Positions 1-10,979 of a DNA stretch of 64,000 nt are shown piece after piece (the stretch's first letter is position 1; each line of letters begins with the position of its first letter). The stretch is taken from assembly GCF_964340395.1 (NCBI RefSeq), contig NC_135555.1, positions 2,903,501 to 2,967,500 of the forward strand. Direction: 5' to 3'. The position numbers and the translations under genes were made by a program. The stretch comes from Glandiceps talaboti. Lineage: Eukaryota > Hemichordata > Enteropneusta > Spengelidae. The notes below the pieces were generated by a model that was not told the DNA's origin, did not search any database, and worked only from the letters and a program-made list of their open reading frames with translations.

Positions 1-905
1 ATCCTGATGACATTCGCTAGACCTCGGATGTTCCATCCTCGATAGCGTTGTTCGGCTGTGTGTCGTATTTTATCGGAAAAACATCCGAAGGCTAGCTGAT
101 AGACTTGAAATACTCTTGAGAGTTTCACTAACTGATATTGTCATTTTTACTTTATATATGTCATATGTAATTACAGAGCTATGCTAGTATATACTCAAAA
201 CTGTTCCCATAATTTTATTTTTATGTATATCATGTGAAATTACAGAAGTATACCAGTATATAGTCAAACCTTGTTTCCACAATATTTACTCATGAAGCCA
301 CTGTCGTAAAGGTCAGTGTCACCTGGGTGTCAGCTAATATGACATGACGTAAATTGGACTTGTTTTTCCATAATACCATGTCATACTAGCTATAAGTACT
401 ATGATAGAATAACTCTGTAGGACTTATGGTATATACAAATGGCGATATTTCCTACATTGGCATTCCTCCTAGAAAGTGGTGGTGGTGGTGGTGGTGGTGG
501 TTGTTGGGGAGGGGGTGGGTGGTTCAAATACCATCTTACCTATCCTGTATTAGTTCTCAATTCAGATTGTAAAAAATTTACCTAGGATATTTTGACCAAA
601 CAACACTGAGGCCCAAAATATACTAGGTATGTTAATTAAACTCTGACTGACTTTGGCACTACACTGTTCTACAAAATAGGATTCCAAAGCAGAGAAGCAA
701 ATGCTTTTGGTTGAACATCTTATATATGTACATCCACAATACATCTAAGCAAATTCACAAAATGGTACATGGGTTCACATTATATGCTTACAGTTAAAAG
801 ATATCAAAGGAAGAGAATGCAGGACCCACTACAGTACCATCAGAAATACACTGATTTCTATACTCAACTACTAAAACATTGCAAAGTATTTGTTGATAAA
901 CTTAC
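1..905 (-). other. ZNF236: Partial intron downstream of the large exon
   Basis: Begins at donor GTAAGT (905-900) and runs off the left edge. It contains a short imperfect inverted repeat (CCTCGGATGTT at about 23-33 against AACATCCGAAGG at about 80-91), an old tandem duplication of about 75 bases at 155-290 and the (GGT)n tract. No finger or other exon is visible here. Confidence 0.75.
475..508. repeat. (GGT)n microsatellite
   Basis: About nine GGT units followed by a G-rich run. It lies in the intron downstream of the large exon. Confidence 0.9.
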
Positions 906-3773
906 CATCGGTGGGTAAAGCCTGTGTGATGACTCCAGCATTGATGTTACCTTGCTGTAATTGCTGCAGTAAGCTAGGATCAATCTGTACAGTAATATTG
1001 GGATCCAGACTATGTATCTGTACATTCTGTCCACCTAGATTAGTAGTGGTGAATTGTAGCTGCATGCCTTCCAATCCTTGTAACACAGTAGCTGCCATAC
1101 CTCCTTCACCAAGAGCTGGGAACGTGTCTGTGGTTGTGATTGATGCTGGTAACACTGTAGCTTGTGATACAAGACTTTGCTGCAGTATGGATTGGTCAAT
1201 ATTCAGTGCGTTCACCAACTGTGGTTGACTGACAGTAATGTTTTGTTGGTCTGTAGTATTCAAGAGATTAATGGGTTGCAATGTTTCGGCTGTACGATTG
1301 GCAGTTGAGGTCTTGCGTTTCTTTGGTTCCACTGTCCTAAAGTGTGACTGAATATGACTCTTACGATGACCAGATGTTCGGAAACGTTCAGAGCAATGTG
1401 GGCATTTGAAGGGTTTAGCACCAGTGTGCAAACGCATGTGAACTTTCAAGCTCCCCTTGGTGGAAAATGGGGAGTTACAAATATGACATTGGAAGTTCTT
1501 TACTCCTGTGTGTGTTTTCATATGACAATCCAGTGTTGATTTGACAGTAAATGACTTGCCACACTGATCACATTTGAATGGTTTCTCACCAGTATGAATT
1601 CTAATATGTCTGACCAAATCACTTGGTTTCTTAAAGCTTTTGTTACAATGGTTACACTGGTGTGCATGCTTGGGTTCGTCGTCATCCACAGCATTCTTGT
1701 CTTTGATCTCGCTCACACGATTCTTTTCGGCTGCAGAAGCAATCAAAATCTTCTGAGATAGAGAACTATCTTGGGCAGGCTGTGTCTTGGCTAGTTCATC
1801 GGATTGCTCCTCAGACAACTGTAAAATTGAAGACCGAGGCCTCCTCACAGTAGATTTACTTTGTTCATTGGGTTCCTCTGACATTTCTCGATGACCCTTC
1901 ATATGTCTCTTGCAATGTAGGGCTGTTCTGAAAGTATCTTGACAATATGGGCATTTAAATGGACGGATGGTGCTATGGATAACCATGTGTCTTGTAAGTG
2001 ATCCATTTGTTGTGAATGAGGCACTACATAGTGTACATTTATATGCCTTAAGTCCTGTGTGTGTTCGCTGATGGGCCTTAAGCACCCCAGATGACACAAA
2101 CGATCGACCACATTGCAGACACTGGTATGGTTTTTCTCCTGTGTGAGAGCGAATATGCTGTTTCAGATGACTTGATTTCTTGAAAGCTTTGGAGCAATAT
2201 CCACACTTGTAAGTCCGTTTGCCTTCTGCTGTCTCTTGTTGGATGATGACCTGTCTGTTACGTTGTGCTGGGGTCAGTGACGGCTCCTGCAACCGGATAC
2301 TGGTCAAGCCTTGCTGCTGGAAAGAATTGCTCTGCTGACCAGTAATGGCTTCCAGCTGCTGTTGAATTTGTTGGGTCTGGAGACTGATCTGCGTTTGTTG
2401 GTTGAAGTTCTGTTGGATGAAGTTCTGCTGGTTGACGTTCTGTTGAGTCAAAGTCTGTTGGTTCAGATTTTGTTGACCAAGGAGTGTTTGCTGGCCAAAA
2501 TTGTCATTTCCTAGGCTGTCTTGGACCAATGCTTGCTGTGCTAGAGAGTCTTCTTGCTGGTTCAGCTGACTTCCTTGTTGTAAGCCTAGCATTTGTTGCT
2601 GCTGTTCAGTTAACTGATCCTGTAGCTGTCCAGCTTGTTGTGGAGCTGGTTGGGTATTGATGGTGATCTCTTGCTGAGGCTGTGGTTGTTGTTGTGGATG
2701 TTGTTGATCCTGCTGGGCAGCCTGCATGGCTAATTCATGTCTATGTGTCTTCATATGCTTCTTACAGTTCACAGCTGTCTTGAAAGTCTTTTGGCAGTAA
2801 GGACACATAAAGGGTCGAACCTCGCTGTGTGTAGACATGTGTCTCTTCAGACTTCCATTGGTGGTAAATGTGCCATCACAAATCAAACACTTGTATGCTT
2901 TGACACCGGAGTGAGTTCTGATGTGAGCTTTCAACACACCAGTGGACACAAATGATCTTTCACATTGTAGACATTTGTATGGCTTCTCTCCAGTGTGGGA
3001 TCGTGTGTGCTGCTTCAAATGGCTAGATTTCTTGAACCCTTTAGAGCAATATGAACACTTGTATGGTCTGTCTACACTGCCAGCTTGCTGTAGTCCATTA
3101 CCTAAATACTGGTTGTACATTTGACTGTTTCTAGGAGGTTGCTGAATGAGACCAGTGTCTGTAATCAAAATTGGTTCCTGCATGGGAATGTCTGGCAAAG
3201 GAATGTCTGACTTTGGTGGGCGGGGTTTACTAACTTTCCTTGGTTTGCGAGGGGATTGCTCTTTGAAGTGCGAGGCAATGTGGCTTTTCCGATGACCGGA
3301 TGTACGGAACTTCTTATCACAATGAGGGCAATCAAAGGGCTTGACACCGGTATGCAGTCGCATGTGTACTTTAAGACTTCCTTGGGTGGAGAACATCTTT
3401 TCACAGACGTGACATCTGAACTCCTTGAGACCAGTGTGTGTTTTCAAATGGGCAGTAAGGGTACTTTTCACAGCAAAAGCACGGAAACACTGGTGACACT
3501 TGAAAGGTTTTTCATGTGTATGGATACGTATATGCCGAACTAAATCGCTGGGTTTTCGGAATCCTTTACTACAATACGTACAAGTATGTAGCCGACCTAT
3601 TGTGATTCTCTTGATTCTCTTGATGACCATGACCTCAGATCGTATCTTTTCTCCGATGCCTTGTTGGTTGTCAACTGGTACGGCAGTAAGACCGCTGTTC
3701 TCTAGTGCTTGTTGTAAGATATCAGAACTGATGTTTCCATCAATGGCAATCTGTTGTATTTGTTGTTGAGTAC
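906..3773 (-). CDS. ZNF236: ZNF236-like zinc-finger protein, large exon with 16 C2H2 fingers
   Basis: This is the main coding exon of a poly-zinc-finger protein, presumed to be a nuclear DNA-binding regulator. It opens at an acceptor (TTTTCCAG, AG at 3775-3774) and closes at donor G|GTAAGT (905-904). It has 955 whole codons, entering and leaving after one base of a codon. Sixteen C2H2 fingers form four modules of four, at about 3588-3265, 3067-2745, 2215-1893 and 1662-1341. Canonical TGEKP-type linkers lie inside the modules. A Q/N-rich linker (about 2730-2290) separates modules 2 and 3. The tail after module 4 is Q-, T- and N-rich and non-finger. Finger helices such as [22 protein letters not shown] and TTNGSL, and the pre-finger motif [12 protein letters not shown], match vertebrate ZNF236 in order. 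Human ZNF236 is about 1845 residues with 30 fingers, so several C-terminal fingers should lie left of the window. The human transcript was reported as glucose-responsive; nothing here tests that. Confidence 0.95.
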
Positions 3774-5201
3774 CTGGAAAATAATAACAACAATAACACC
3801 ATTGTGAATAGGCCTTTCCAAAAGTTGCCATGGTGGCGCTCTACTTCCTGTCTGTGTGTACCTTGGAGGTATACATGGTATAGGTTACCTGGTTAAGCAT
3901 AGAACACTACTGCTTTCTTCAATGTCTGAACAATATGAAAAACATCCCTGATTTACACTTCTACAGAATATAAAGGGGCAAAGCTCTCTAGAAACGATAC
4001 AAAGGGGTGATGATACCCCCATTTTGAACGAGGGCGCTGTATTCTCAATTTCCTGTATGCAGTCTGCAATGGCCTATTGAAACTTGATCACATCTGATAG
4101 TTGTGTAACAAGATTAAAGGAAAATTTCCAGTCAGACTTATTTCTGCATTTTAATAGTACACTTGTATCGAATACTGCTATCAAATAAAATTTGATTTTA
4201 GGAAAAAAGTTTTTTTTGGGAAAAGATTTTGATAAAGTAGCACGTTAGTAACTTATTCAACTTTGAAATATTGTAAAGCTCTAGTGCACATGACATCTGT
4301 TCAGCCATGTTGGGGATTTCCTGCAAGGGTTTGTGGGAAAACTTTTTGTGATGACATCATTTTACCCTAACCTCTTTGTCTTCAAGGAATACAAAAAGTG
4401 TAACAAAGTAAAAATACACACAATATCACAAGAGAAATTTTAAACCCAAGTCACTCCATTTTTTGCTTAGGGTAATAATTTACTCTTTTCCAGGGTGAGG
4501 AATAAAATTCAAAATTCACTGTTTTTGTTTCAGAATAATTATTACTATTTCATCATGTGACTTGTGTGTACATAGTACACATCAGTTTTTCAGACAGAAA
4601 GTTCATAAATATTTGATAAGAAGATAAATAATTTGATGGCAAACGTAGAAGAAAATCAAATCTAGTCAGGTGTCATTTCATGTCAACCAGGTCTGCTAAA
4701 TAAGATTCTACCAGTATATCATAGTTGGCTATAAAATACATCACTGTCATTCATAATTTATATCTAAACCATCATCTCATCCGTTTAGATCTGTTAAATT
4801 TTAATGTGAAATCACACCATGGAAGATTATTTTCATCTTAACACTCCTCTCAAACAAAAGACTACTATTCCATAATACAGGTAGTGAATCTTACGATGTC
4901 AAACCACTATAAACTGTCTTTGGGGATTTAACTTGAAAGTTGGAATCTTCCTAATCTGATTAAAATCTGACGTAGTGAAGTTTCCACAATTTCATTATTT
5001 ACCTCCTACTTTTATTATCAGGGCGATTCTCAGTTTGACCCTACTGAACACAGGTTTGTCCCAAGATACTCTAGTTTGCTTTATCATGAGTAGGCTGCAC
5101 GTTGGCCACCATATTTTAGAGTAATAAAGTCTATATCATTTGCTATTAGTGACCTGGCCATGAGCAATGTCAACAGCTGAACAATATTGACTGGTACATA
5201 C
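3774..5201 (-). other. ZNF236: Intron between the three-finger exon and the large exon
   Basis: This 1428-base intron is AT-rich and low in repeats. Near its 3' end it carries an in-frame ATG in the context GCCACCATGG (ATG at 3831-3829). An ETS-like ACAGGAAGT (about 3852-3844) lies just upstream of that ATG, so a downstream start is possible. A GAGGGCGCT motif lies at 4024-4032. Nothing else in it could be assigned. Confidence 0.85.
3829..3837 (-). promoter_or_regulatory. Kozak-perfect in-frame ATG inside the intron
   Basis: GCCACCATGG is an exact vertebrate-type Kozak string. Reading from this ATG gives [19 protein letters not shown] and then joins the large exon in frame through its acceptor, for a 986-residue open frame that lacks only a stop before the exon end. 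It would start an isoform with 16 fingers and none of fingers 1-9. A caveat is that GTTGCCATGG is also half of an RFX X-box, so the ATG context may be incidental. Confidence 0.3.
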
Positions 5202-5642
5202 CTTCAGGGTTGTCACTTGACTGCTGCTCAGACAACTCAAGAAGTTGTTGTATGACATCAGTAACAGCTGTTGAACTTTGACCTGAAGCAATATGGGTAA
5301 TATCACCCCCCTTTGAAGGGTCTAGGCCTGACTTTAGAGGTGAGATCTGTACTTGTGTTGGAGGTGGTGCTTCTGAATGCATACGGCTAATGTGGGCATT
5401 GAGACTTCCAAGTTTCTTGAAGACACAGCTACATTCTTCACACTCATATGTCTTTTCCAAGGCTTTGTTTTCCGTATGTACTCTGGCAATGTGGGCTCGC
5501 AAGTTTCCCTTTTGTGAGAAGGCACCAGGACAGTATTCACAAATGTAGGGTTTTTCTCCAGTGTGTTTTACCATATGGACCTGTAAAGCACCTTTTTGGT
5601 TAAATGCCTTGCCACAGTCCTCACATTTGTATGGCCGTTCTC
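5202..5642 (-). CDS. ZNF236: ZNF236-like exon with three C2H2 fingers
   Basis: This internal exon lies between acceptor TTTTGTAG (AG at 5644-5643) and donor GAAG|GTATGT (5201-5200). It supplies the last two bases of the G in the HTGERP linker begun in the previous exon, then 146 codons and one base. Three fingers are visible: CEDC...H ([12 protein letters not shown]), CEYC...H ([12 protein letters not shown]) and CEEC...H ([12 protein letters not shown]). A linker follows that contains [14 protein letters not shown], a conserved ZNF236 hallmark. The open frame continues 5' into the intron to an ATG at 5739, but the acceptor and phase fit make the exon boundary the better call. The phase matches the neighbouring exons on both sides. 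Confidence 0.95.
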
Positions 5643-6415
5643 CTACAAAACCAAAGGATAAAATCAGTAACAAAGAGTGGAAATTTGGCGAGATTTCATA
5701 AAACAAAAAGGGGATGACAACAATCTCATTTATTGCCATGGCAACAGTTTAAGTTTTACTGACTTTTTGTATTACATATTGGAACACTGAACTAGTGATA
5801 GGCAAAGTGGGAGCCAAAATTTGATCATGGATGCCGATTTTATAGCAAGTACAGTGTCATTAACAAAATGTGTGTACAAGAATTCTAAATGTTCTTAAAG
5901 ATCATTACAGTAGTGGATAGGCAATAGGCATGTTTTGATCCCCTGACTTAGCAGGTAAAACATACCTTTTAGAGATCATACATTCATCTGTAACTCTACT
6001 TTAAGAATAGCTACAAAAACTATTGTGTAGAGTGATGTAAAACATAAACAAAGAATTGATTCAAGGGTATAGAGATAGAAATTATGAGGTGCAGCCACTG
6101 GGATTATCAGCCAGAATCCCTGACTGTTAGCAGGTAAAATATACCCTTAGTGATCACATGTTCATCTCTAATTCTACAGAGAATATCTACATAAATCATT
6201 ATATAAGATGAAACATGAACAAAGTTACAGAAGACAAATTTATATGTGTGTAGAGTAGCTTCCATATTACATATCATGCCTTGCAGACTCACACTATAAG
6301 AACTAAAGTGTCTAAAATACCCAGGACAGTATGTTAATCTGCTTATCAATCTTTTGCCTCAAACTCTGTCAGTATAGGTGTCTTTATAATATACCTGAAC
6401 ATTGTCTCAATTTAC
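5643..6415 (-). other. ZNF236: Intron, 773 bases
   Basis: This is a short AT-rich intron. The only distinctive site is an X-box-like palindrome, ATTGCCATGGCAAC, at 5732-5745. Two loosely similar segments (about 5930-6010 and 6110-6190, sharing CCCTGACT...TAGCAGGTAAAAYATACC) indicate an old local duplication. Confidence 0.85.
5732..5745. promoter_or_regulatory. RFX X-box-like palindrome
   Basis: ATTGCCATGGCAAC matches 13 of 14 bases of the canonical RFX palindrome GTTGCCATGGCAAC. It is one of several such sites in this gene's introns. Confidence 0.35.
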
Positions 6416-6546
6416 CTGTGTGGATCCTGATATGTCTCTCCAACTGACTGGGTTTTTGGAATGATTTGCCACAATGACAACACTCATTAGAAAAGGCTGA
6501 CCTATCAATACTTCTCTTTTGATGCTTAGTCATCAGCAGGTTTGTC
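6416..6546 (-). CDS. ZNF236: ZNF236-like exon with one C2H2 finger
   Basis: This 131-base exon has acceptor TTTCTAG (AG at 6548-6547) and donor CACAG|GTAAAT (6415-6414). One base completes an Arg codon from the previous exon, 43 codons follow, and one base is passed on. It encodes a basic linker ([17 protein letters not shown]) and one finger, [21 protein letters not shown], ending in the HTG of the TGERP linker. The KRSIDRS linker and the finger agree with the corresponding position of vertebrate ZNF236. The other open frames across this stretch show no finger pattern. Confidence 0.93.
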
Positions 6547-7501
6547 CTAGAAATAACAAGTTTAATGAAGCCATGATAAAACAAACAAATTAAAATGTTT
6601 GAGATAATGGTGGTGTACCTAACAGAGAGATATCACTCTATTGCATCAAACAGAATATCTCTTGTAAGACTTCATTAAGAAATTACTAAACGAGTCACTT
6701 TGCAGTGTTGCAGCCAGCCTTTTGAAAGAGTGGGACATAGTGTCCCGAACTTTCGTTTTTCTGGGTCATCATAAATTTTTTTGGAACATCATAAAAAAAA
6801 GTGCCAATGGTGTTGTAGCACAGCTGTACAGTTTTTAGAAAATATTTATCCACATGTTGATCCATGCTAGATATTTGATGAATGATTATGCAGTTGCTGG
6901 TATCAACCCTGTTGTTATCTATGCAGTATATGCGATTATTTGGCTATTGCTATAGGCGTGGTCATGTTGCTAAATGTGTTTGCATACAATTTTAGTGTGG
7001 GTCATCTATGACCTGTCACTTCCAAAATTGTGGGTCAGGTCCAAAAAATGTGTGTCAAATGACCCAAAAACCTCCTCTGGCTGCAACCATTTCTGCAATG
7101 GTGTTTTGGAAATATCACTTTTGTTGTGTTTCAGTGAGTTGATAGTGACCTGTTGAATACATCATTTTTAGACTTCATATGCATAGAAAAACATAAAAAG
7201 TTAAAGCCATTTTCTGAGAATGTTGATGAAGCACCATAATTTTAAGTCTTCCAGCTCATACTTTGATATGAATATTCAACATGAATAGTGAAATAAAACA
7301 TGAATTTTTTACCTAAAAATATTCTAAAAGTTAAAAATTGTAGATATAATCTAATCACTGGAATATGATATAGTATTTTGACTGAAACACAAGAATTCTT
7401 AGTAGTAATACCACAACAATTCAGCACACATACAAAAAAGTAAAAAAAAGGACAACAATTTTCTCTCTCAAAATTTGATAATTGGATCTAATGTTACTCA
7501 C
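6547..7501 (-). other. ZNF236: Intron, 955 bases
   Basis: AT-rich intron. At about 6936-6993 it holds one copy of the GGCGTGGTC...GTTGCTA...TTTGCATACA unit that forms the array at 62450-62840. Nothing else was recognised. Confidence 0.85.
6936..6993 (+). repeat. Single copy of the 110-bp repeat family
   Basis: The order TTGGCTATTGCTATAGGCGTGG, then a GTTGCTA block, then a TTTGCATACA block matches the monomers at 62450-62840, on the same strand. Confidence 0.6.
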
Positions 7502-7638
7502 CTTATCTTGTAATGGCTCTTCATATGCTCCTTGAGTAATGAAGTCCTGGTAAATTCCTTGGTACAAATCCTACAAGGATACACTCGTTCTCCAGCTTCT
7601 TCTTCCCGATGTTCCTGGATATGTCTGTCAAGCTCACT
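7502..7638 (-). CDS. ZNF236: ZNF236-like exon completing finger 4 and holding finger 5
   Basis: This 137-base exon has acceptor TTTTTCAG (exon starts with AGT at 7638) and donor AAG|GTGAGT (7501-7500). It has 45 codons and passes on two bases. It begins SELDRHIQEH, which supplies the two histidines of a finger whose cysteines lie in the upstream exon, so this finger is split by an intron of about 18 kb. It then encodes the finger YPCRICTKEFTRTSLLKEH, ending HYKI. The open frame continues about 200 bases upstream through tandem copies of the acceptor region. See the repeat entry at 7639-7822 for why 7638 is preferred. Confidence 0.93.
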
Positions 7639-7822
7639 CTGAAAAACCACAAACAAACAAACAAAGCTGTCAACAATCACACTCACTCTGGAATAGCACA
7701 AACAAACAAACAAACAAACAGACAAACAAACAAAACTATCAACCATCAAACTCGCTCTGCAATAGCACAAACATACAAACACAAACATACAAACAAAGCT
7801 ATCAACCATCAACCTCACACTG
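7639..7822 (-). repeat. Tandem copies of the splice-acceptor region
   Basis: Directly upstream of the exon starting at 7638, the minus strand repeats a block of the form (T)n-CAG-AGYGAG-NTTGATGGTTGATAG-(TTTG)n about 3.5 times. Candidate acceptor AGs precede 7638, 7687, 7756 and 7819 (spacings 49, 69 and 63). The reading frame stays open across all of it. The exon joins in phase 0, so use of the 7687 acceptor would give an early TGA within six codons. 7638 is therefore the functional site. Confidence 0.8.
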
Positions 7823-8854
7823 AAATATTCAAAACAAATCATTCAAATTTGGGTGTGGAATACAAGTAATCATAAATAGTACATATACACAATTACAACA
7901 AAAATATGGAAGGGGCATACGGAACTGGATCTTATATACACAGTTTTTGGATAATTTATGCTACATGTCAAAAAGTACCAATAGTATTGTATTGTACTAT
8001 AAATTGGAACACATTGACCGTCGCGTCATCTCTTTAAATTGACAGATCTCGATACCTTGTATTAAGACATACAGCATTAATGATTTGATGATATAGTCCG
8101 TGTAAACTGTAATGTCAAGGAAACCTTTACTATGCCATATCCTGTGCTAACTATGATAGAAGACTATAATAATTGTCATTGGAGATATATAGGTATCAAC
8201 ATTGATGATGCACTAGCTGCAACTGGAAATTTTTTGTCAGGTACAATAACTTACTCGTAACATCGTACACTGAGAATAGTATTGCATCACCTTTGGGTAA
8301 ATATATTTTTTGTAGCTGTCAATCAAATTGATTTTTAGGTCTACACCTAAAAATTCAGCGCCCTCTACGGTGATCACAAATTCCCATCTATTTCAGTACT
8401 GCTTATGGATAATATCAACCACTGATTAACATGAATTTATTGGTATTTAACAATTTTTAGAGAATGTACATTGTGGTCTTCTGACCAAAAAATGACATTC
8501 CAGTTACAACCTGAACATACAACAGAGTTTTAAAATTTCGACAGATTCAAAACTGAGCTTTCGCTCAAGATTTAAACTTGCCACTACACTATCTACAGAT
8601 AATATTGACTGCTAAGTAACAGGTATGTTTTATTGTAAGTGACTGACCAATTTTTAATGAATATATCTTTGGTTACTTGATGAAAAATATCCCAGTTTCA
8701 GCTAGTGCAGATTTAACATTCAGACTGGAAAATAAATAGTTTAATTAATTTAGCTTTTGTTCTAAATATTTTTACCCAAGTAAAAACCCTATGATGTCAG
8801 CTTGTGTCACTTTGAACTTGTAGATAAGTAACTCAGCTGTCTGGGAGCTACATC

Positions 8855-9170
8855 ATAGTGTAGGCTTACAAGTTTGTCATGCATGGAGTTTTATTTCCAT
8901 AATACACAGACTACTTTATCTGTCAGGCGGCTGTATCATAGGGCTATGTTATAGGGGCTCACACAAGTTTGTAATGTAGGGAGTTTTATTTCCATAATAC
9001 ACAGACTACTTTATCTGTCAGGCGGTTGTATCATAGGGCTATGTTATAGGGGCTCACACAAGTTTGTAATGTAGGGAGTTTTACTTCCATAATACACAGA
9101 CTACTTTATCTGTCAGGAGGCTGTATCATAGGGCTGTGTTATAGGTGCTTACATAAGTTTGTAAAGCAGG
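8855..9170. repeat. 95-bp minisatellite, about 3.3 copies
   Basis: The unit with ACTTTATCTGTCAGGCGG recurs at exactly 95-base spacing (for example 8926 and 9021). Copies two and three are nearly identical, and the outer copies are more diverged. Confidence 0.9.
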
Positions 9171-9388
9171 GTGTGTACAGTTCGTTGAACAAAAAATCAC
9201 TATCGATCAATCTAGAAATTTTAAAAAGTGTCACTACTGACCTATCTATATTCTTCACACTTTGACCAAATGAGTTGAGGAATGAAACGATACAACTTTC
9301 AACACTAAAATGTGAAAATGGAAATCCATACAACATGAATTTCTTCACAAAAAGTGATAGGTATAAGTGCACGTAAGTGGTAATCTAA

Positions 9389-9402
9389 GTTTCCATGGAA
9401 AC
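9389..9402. promoter_or_regulatory. X-box-like palindrome GTTTCCATGGAAAC
   Basis: A perfect 14-base palindrome that fits the GTTNCCATGGNAAC form of RFX sites. The call is from motif alone. Confidence 0.3.
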
Positions 9403-10111
9403 AGATCTCCACCTGTCATATATGAATGTGGTAAAATAAAGAAAATTAGGTCAATTTACAAAATGAACAAAACGATCTTTTTGTTCCATTGTCAATAATT
9501 TTTTAAGTGCTAAACTTCTGTAAATGGCCAACCTGAGATGTGAAGTATCAGTTATGATTTATGTATCCTTTCCCCTTGATAATATATCATAAGACCATAT
9601 GCTTGACAATGATTCACTTGAAATGCTACATACATGAACGTTCCATCATCCTTTGTCTGTGTCACAACTTCTGAAATTTTCTTAGTATGATTTTGTCACA
9701 TCCTTTAGTTATAGAGTTTCATAAAAATCTACAGCAACTGTAGCAATAATTAAATAAAGGGATATAAACTGAAAGACAGGGGTCCTAAATTTTCATTGAA
9801 AGATTACAATGCTGAGGTTTATACTGGCAAGATGACTCGATCTCCACAAACTGAGACAGCAACAAATAAACCATTATTGTTGCATTAACTTATCAGTGGA
9901 TGTTGATGGGTGATTACACAGTCACATGAGAAATTCAGACTAGTGTAGTATTTGTGTGAACAGCTACATGTATTTTGTAGGAAACTTCCAGTATATTCAT
10001 TGGGTGATTATATCCTCATTACTGAAGAACAGTTAACATCCATTTACATGTATGTAAAAACCTTCTACAGTATAATAGTAGTTTTAGTGTATATCAATCT
10101 AAATTAGCTTG

Positions 10112-10670
10112 TTGAAACTAAGGTTGCCACAGTCATACATGACTCAAATTCAATCTATTGTCAGTTTAATCTATCATTTTGATAGTCGAAACTAAGGTTG
10201 CCACAGTCATACATGACTCAAATTCAATCTATTGTCAGTTATGTCTACTGATTTTGATAGTTGAAACTAAGGTTGCCACAGTCATACATGATTAAAATTC
10301 AAACTATTGTCAGTTTAATCTATGATTTTGATAGTCAAAACTAAGGTTGCCACAGTCATATGTGACTCAAATTCAAACTATTGTCAGTTTAATCTATGAT
10401 TTTGATAGTCAAAACTAAGGTTGCCACAGTCATATGTGACTCAAATTCAAACTATTGTCAGTTTAATCTATGATTTTGATAGTCGAAACTAAGGTTGCCA
10501 CAGTCATATGTGACTCAAATTCAATCTATTGTCAGTTTAATCTATGATTTTGATAGTTGAAACTAAGGTTGCCACAGTCATAAGGGACAAGAGTAAAAGA
10601 CTCAGTTATATCTATAGCTTTAGCTTGTCAAAACTATGTTTGCCACAGTCATACATACGTGACTCAAATT
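10112..10670. repeat. 74-bp minisatellite, about 7.5 copies
   Basis: The block ACTAAGGTTGCCACAGTCAT recurs with AGGTTG at 10121, 10195, 10270, 10344, 10418, 10492 and 10566 (spacing 74 or 75). The last copy is degenerate. Neighbouring copies in the middle are the most alike. Confidence 0.95.
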
Positions 10671-10733
10671 CACAATATATCAAGTCATTATATATGTATC
10701 TATAGGTCATAGTAAGATAATATGTAAAATGCT

Positions 10734-10800
10734 AGTTTTTATATAGTGCTTTCCCTCTGTGCTTAAAAGCAATTTACGATTAATACCTCTACCACGGACA
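10734..10800 (-). mobile_element. Decayed SINE tail, minus strand
   Basis: Read on the minus strand, GGTATTAATCGTAAATTGC...GCACAGAGGGAAAGCACTATATAAAAA aligns with the 3' part of the intact SINE at 57128-57494 (GTAATAATTGTAAAGCGC...GTGTGGGAAAGCGCTATATAAAAA). The tRNA-like head is not visible. Confidence 0.55.
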
Positions 10801-10979
10801 TATAATAGCATGACACCCTTACACTAAACTCCTTGGGAAGCATACAATCAACTACAGCCTCCTTAAATGCACATGAATTGTTGATTAAGCATTCATGTAA
10901 AAATCCCTATCCTACCAGTTTCCTTATAAATCCGGCCTATTGGGTATACATATATGTGCTGCCCTTTGGGGTAGGGTTT

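Noticed and set aside
890-3769. Several plus-strand open frames opposite the large zinc-finger exon
   Set aside because: They are antisense shadows of the C2H2 exon; the minus-strand finger pattern explains the open frames.
5643-5739. 5' extension of the three-finger exon to an ATG at 5739
   Set aside because: The acceptor at 5644-5643 gives a phase match with the upstream exon and restores the TGERP linker; the extension is hydrophobic, unlike the protein.
8855-10670. CRISPR-like array of regularly spaced repeats
   Set aside because: The repeats are contiguous minisatellites without unique spacers, in an animal intron.
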